From Druceiella hillmani (taxonomy: Eukaryota; Arthropoda; Insecta; Lepidoptera; Hepialidae), in NCBI GenBank assembly GCA_039881145.1, contig JAYKKI010000015.1, positions 23,615,501 through 23,679,500 of the forward strand: 64,000 bases of DNA. Direction: 5' to 3'. Shown one piece after another: positions 62,271 to 64,000 of this stretch. Both the position numbers and the translations under genes were made by a program. Position 1 is the first letter of the stretch, and every line of letters begins with the position of its first letter. Under the pieces are notes generated by a model, which did not search any database, was not told the DNA's origin, and saw only the letters and a program-made list of their open reading frames with translations.

Positions 62271-64000
62271 TAAATTAATGAATCGTCGTTCCTTATCTAC
62301 TTACTTTATTTGTTATTGAAATAACGGAAAAGTCATTTCTATCTAACCAATCTCTATGTATTTCAACGATATAAATTTGATGAAGCTAAATGATTTTAAT
62401 CTCTTCTAGGCATTCCGCTCAAATTTTTTTAGAAATTTTTTTTCGCAGTCGTATGATGTAACGTAGAAAAGTGCTCTTTGTGTACGAAACAAAATCTATG
62501 TCTTAGTCTTTTTTCAAAGAAATGAAGGATCGGGTGTTTTCTCAAATTTGCAATTATTGGATATTTTATATTACGAAATTTATATGAAAATCCCTATTAA
62601 GCAACAAACTGTAATTCAGCTCTAACATTTCTCGTATCCTGTATTTAAATTCAAAATAAATGGAAAATATAACTATATAAATGAGAGTAAAGAAGTTAGG
62701 AGTAATCAAACCATAGTACGATTGAGAAATTCATAATGTTTTTATGCAAATTAAAGATAAACTAAGGAATATATTTATAGGGCTAAAATGAATAATAACA
62801 ATTGTGAATAGTTTAAGATAAGTACTATGCACGTTAAAATGGGTACGAAATCCTCGTAGAGCGGGTTAATAATTACCCTAAGAGGTTTTTAATTTTTTTA
62901 CCATCAAAAAATTAGAACAGATAGTAATTTGATTAACAGAATTTCTTAGTCTAGCTCTGTGATTTTCTGGTCAGCCACCAAAACAACAATCAGTCTGGTG
63001 GTATCATAGTCCGGCTTGATTTGCTTCCTACTGACTAGCGCTGGTCTCTTTTCTTGTGTGCTCCGTTCAAATAATCCGGTTGTCGAAAAGCATTAAGTTC
63101 ATAGTGAAAACCGGAGACATTAATCACGAGACAAAAAGTAAAAATATGCAAATAACGCTTTATATCTCCAGCTATTTAAACCATTGTAATACTCTTATGA
63201 ATATTTGGGCCATATTTTCTCAGTTAGAAAATAAAATAAAATCGTAGGATTATGAATAATTCATAAACGTAAAACATATTTTAGCAAATATTTTTCTTTA
63301 AAGTGGAATGAATTTTGCGATATTCCCTGAAATTATTGCAGAATACAGATTAAATATTGCAGACTTAATAAGTATTTTAAATGACACTTTTCATCCTAAG
63401 TTATCATGAAAGAGGTGTTGTTGTTCTGAGCAAGCAGAATCTTGTTAATGAAAACTCGTTAATATAAACTTTATTCCTTTAACTCACGAGGCATCAACCT
63501 AGATTATTTATACCCAATCAAAGTTTTCGAAAAGGGTCCACAATGGTTCTTGCTTCTTCGCAACATTCGATGTTGTCCAAAAAAGATCTTACTTTATTAT
63601 GGTTCTACTAATAACGTCATAGACTAGACGTGAATTTTACGTTTGTCAAAATCGAACCATTTTCCAGGTAAATTCACGTCAAGCGATAACACAGTTTCCG
63701 ACAGATACTGTGTCATCGTTCAAAACGTTTACCAAATTTCTACATATGTTTCTAAGACTTCTACCTTAGTGGAATTCAGAATAAAATAAATTATCAAAAT
63801 AAATATCGTTGTGATTTTAAGCACTTTGATAGGTGGAAATTTACCAAATACAATTGTTAGTTTAGGTTACACATTTAAGGAAAATGAAAAGGTTTTGGAA
63901 AGTGAAAAATGTAAAAGAATGCACTTTATTGACATCGTATTCGTACATGTAGAGTGGGGCGGAGGGTCACAAAGGAATTATGTCACAATATACTCCAATA
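62271..64000. other. No recognisable gene
   Basis: AT-rich to the window edge. The frame 63056-63247 (+) has no motif. Confidence 0.5.

Overview
The window looks like a gene-poor stretch of an arthropod genome, most likely an insect. It is very AT-rich and has long (TA)n microsatellites. I recognise no host gene. All protein similarity I can recognise belongs to decayed transposable elements: mariner, Tc1, Mutator-like, Helitron and piggyBac. Two non-coding repeats, a tRNA-derived SINE fragment and a 'ggttccgta' dispersed repeat, are also familiar from insect DNA. These identifications rest on reading translations and motifs by eye; no search was run.

Layout. 1-6800: mostly featureless, with a 224-bp tandem duplication (1871-2326) and one copy of dispersed repeat B (2780-4030). 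6800-9000: a microsatellite, a copy of dispersed repeat A and a perfect 22-bp hairpin. 9000-20200: almost nothing except a mariner relic (14455-14770). 20200-27220: a 7-kb inverted duplication with arms of about 3.2 kb around a 575-bp spacer. 27400-28310: a Tc1 relic and Penelope-like terminal units carrying hammerhead-ribozyme cores. 32000-34811: a broken Mutator-like transposase followed by an inverted copy of repeat A and its microsatellite. 36056-37010: a short Helitron derivative on the minus strand. It keeps the helicase C-terminus and a promoter-like region with a 13-unit, 10-bp-phased heat-shock-element array, a CCAAT box and a TATA box. 41100-42330: the inverted partner of repeat B. 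43687-45490: an almost full-length broken piggyBac transposase. 46900-64000: microsatellites, a SINE fragment, more repeat A fragments, short hairpins, a second Penelope-like unit with nested inverted repeats (55605-56400) and a 146-bp tandem repeat.

How parts relate. Nothing here forms a working pathway. Two elements may still have activity: the Helitron-borne heat-shock promoter, which could make nearby DNA heat-inducible, and the hammerhead cores, which could self-cleave in transcripts. The 7-kb palindrome could yield long hairpin RNA if transcribed. Inverted arrangement is a recurring theme at every scale: 17-25-bp stems, paired ribozyme units, 1.2-kb dispersed pairs and the 7-kb palindrome.
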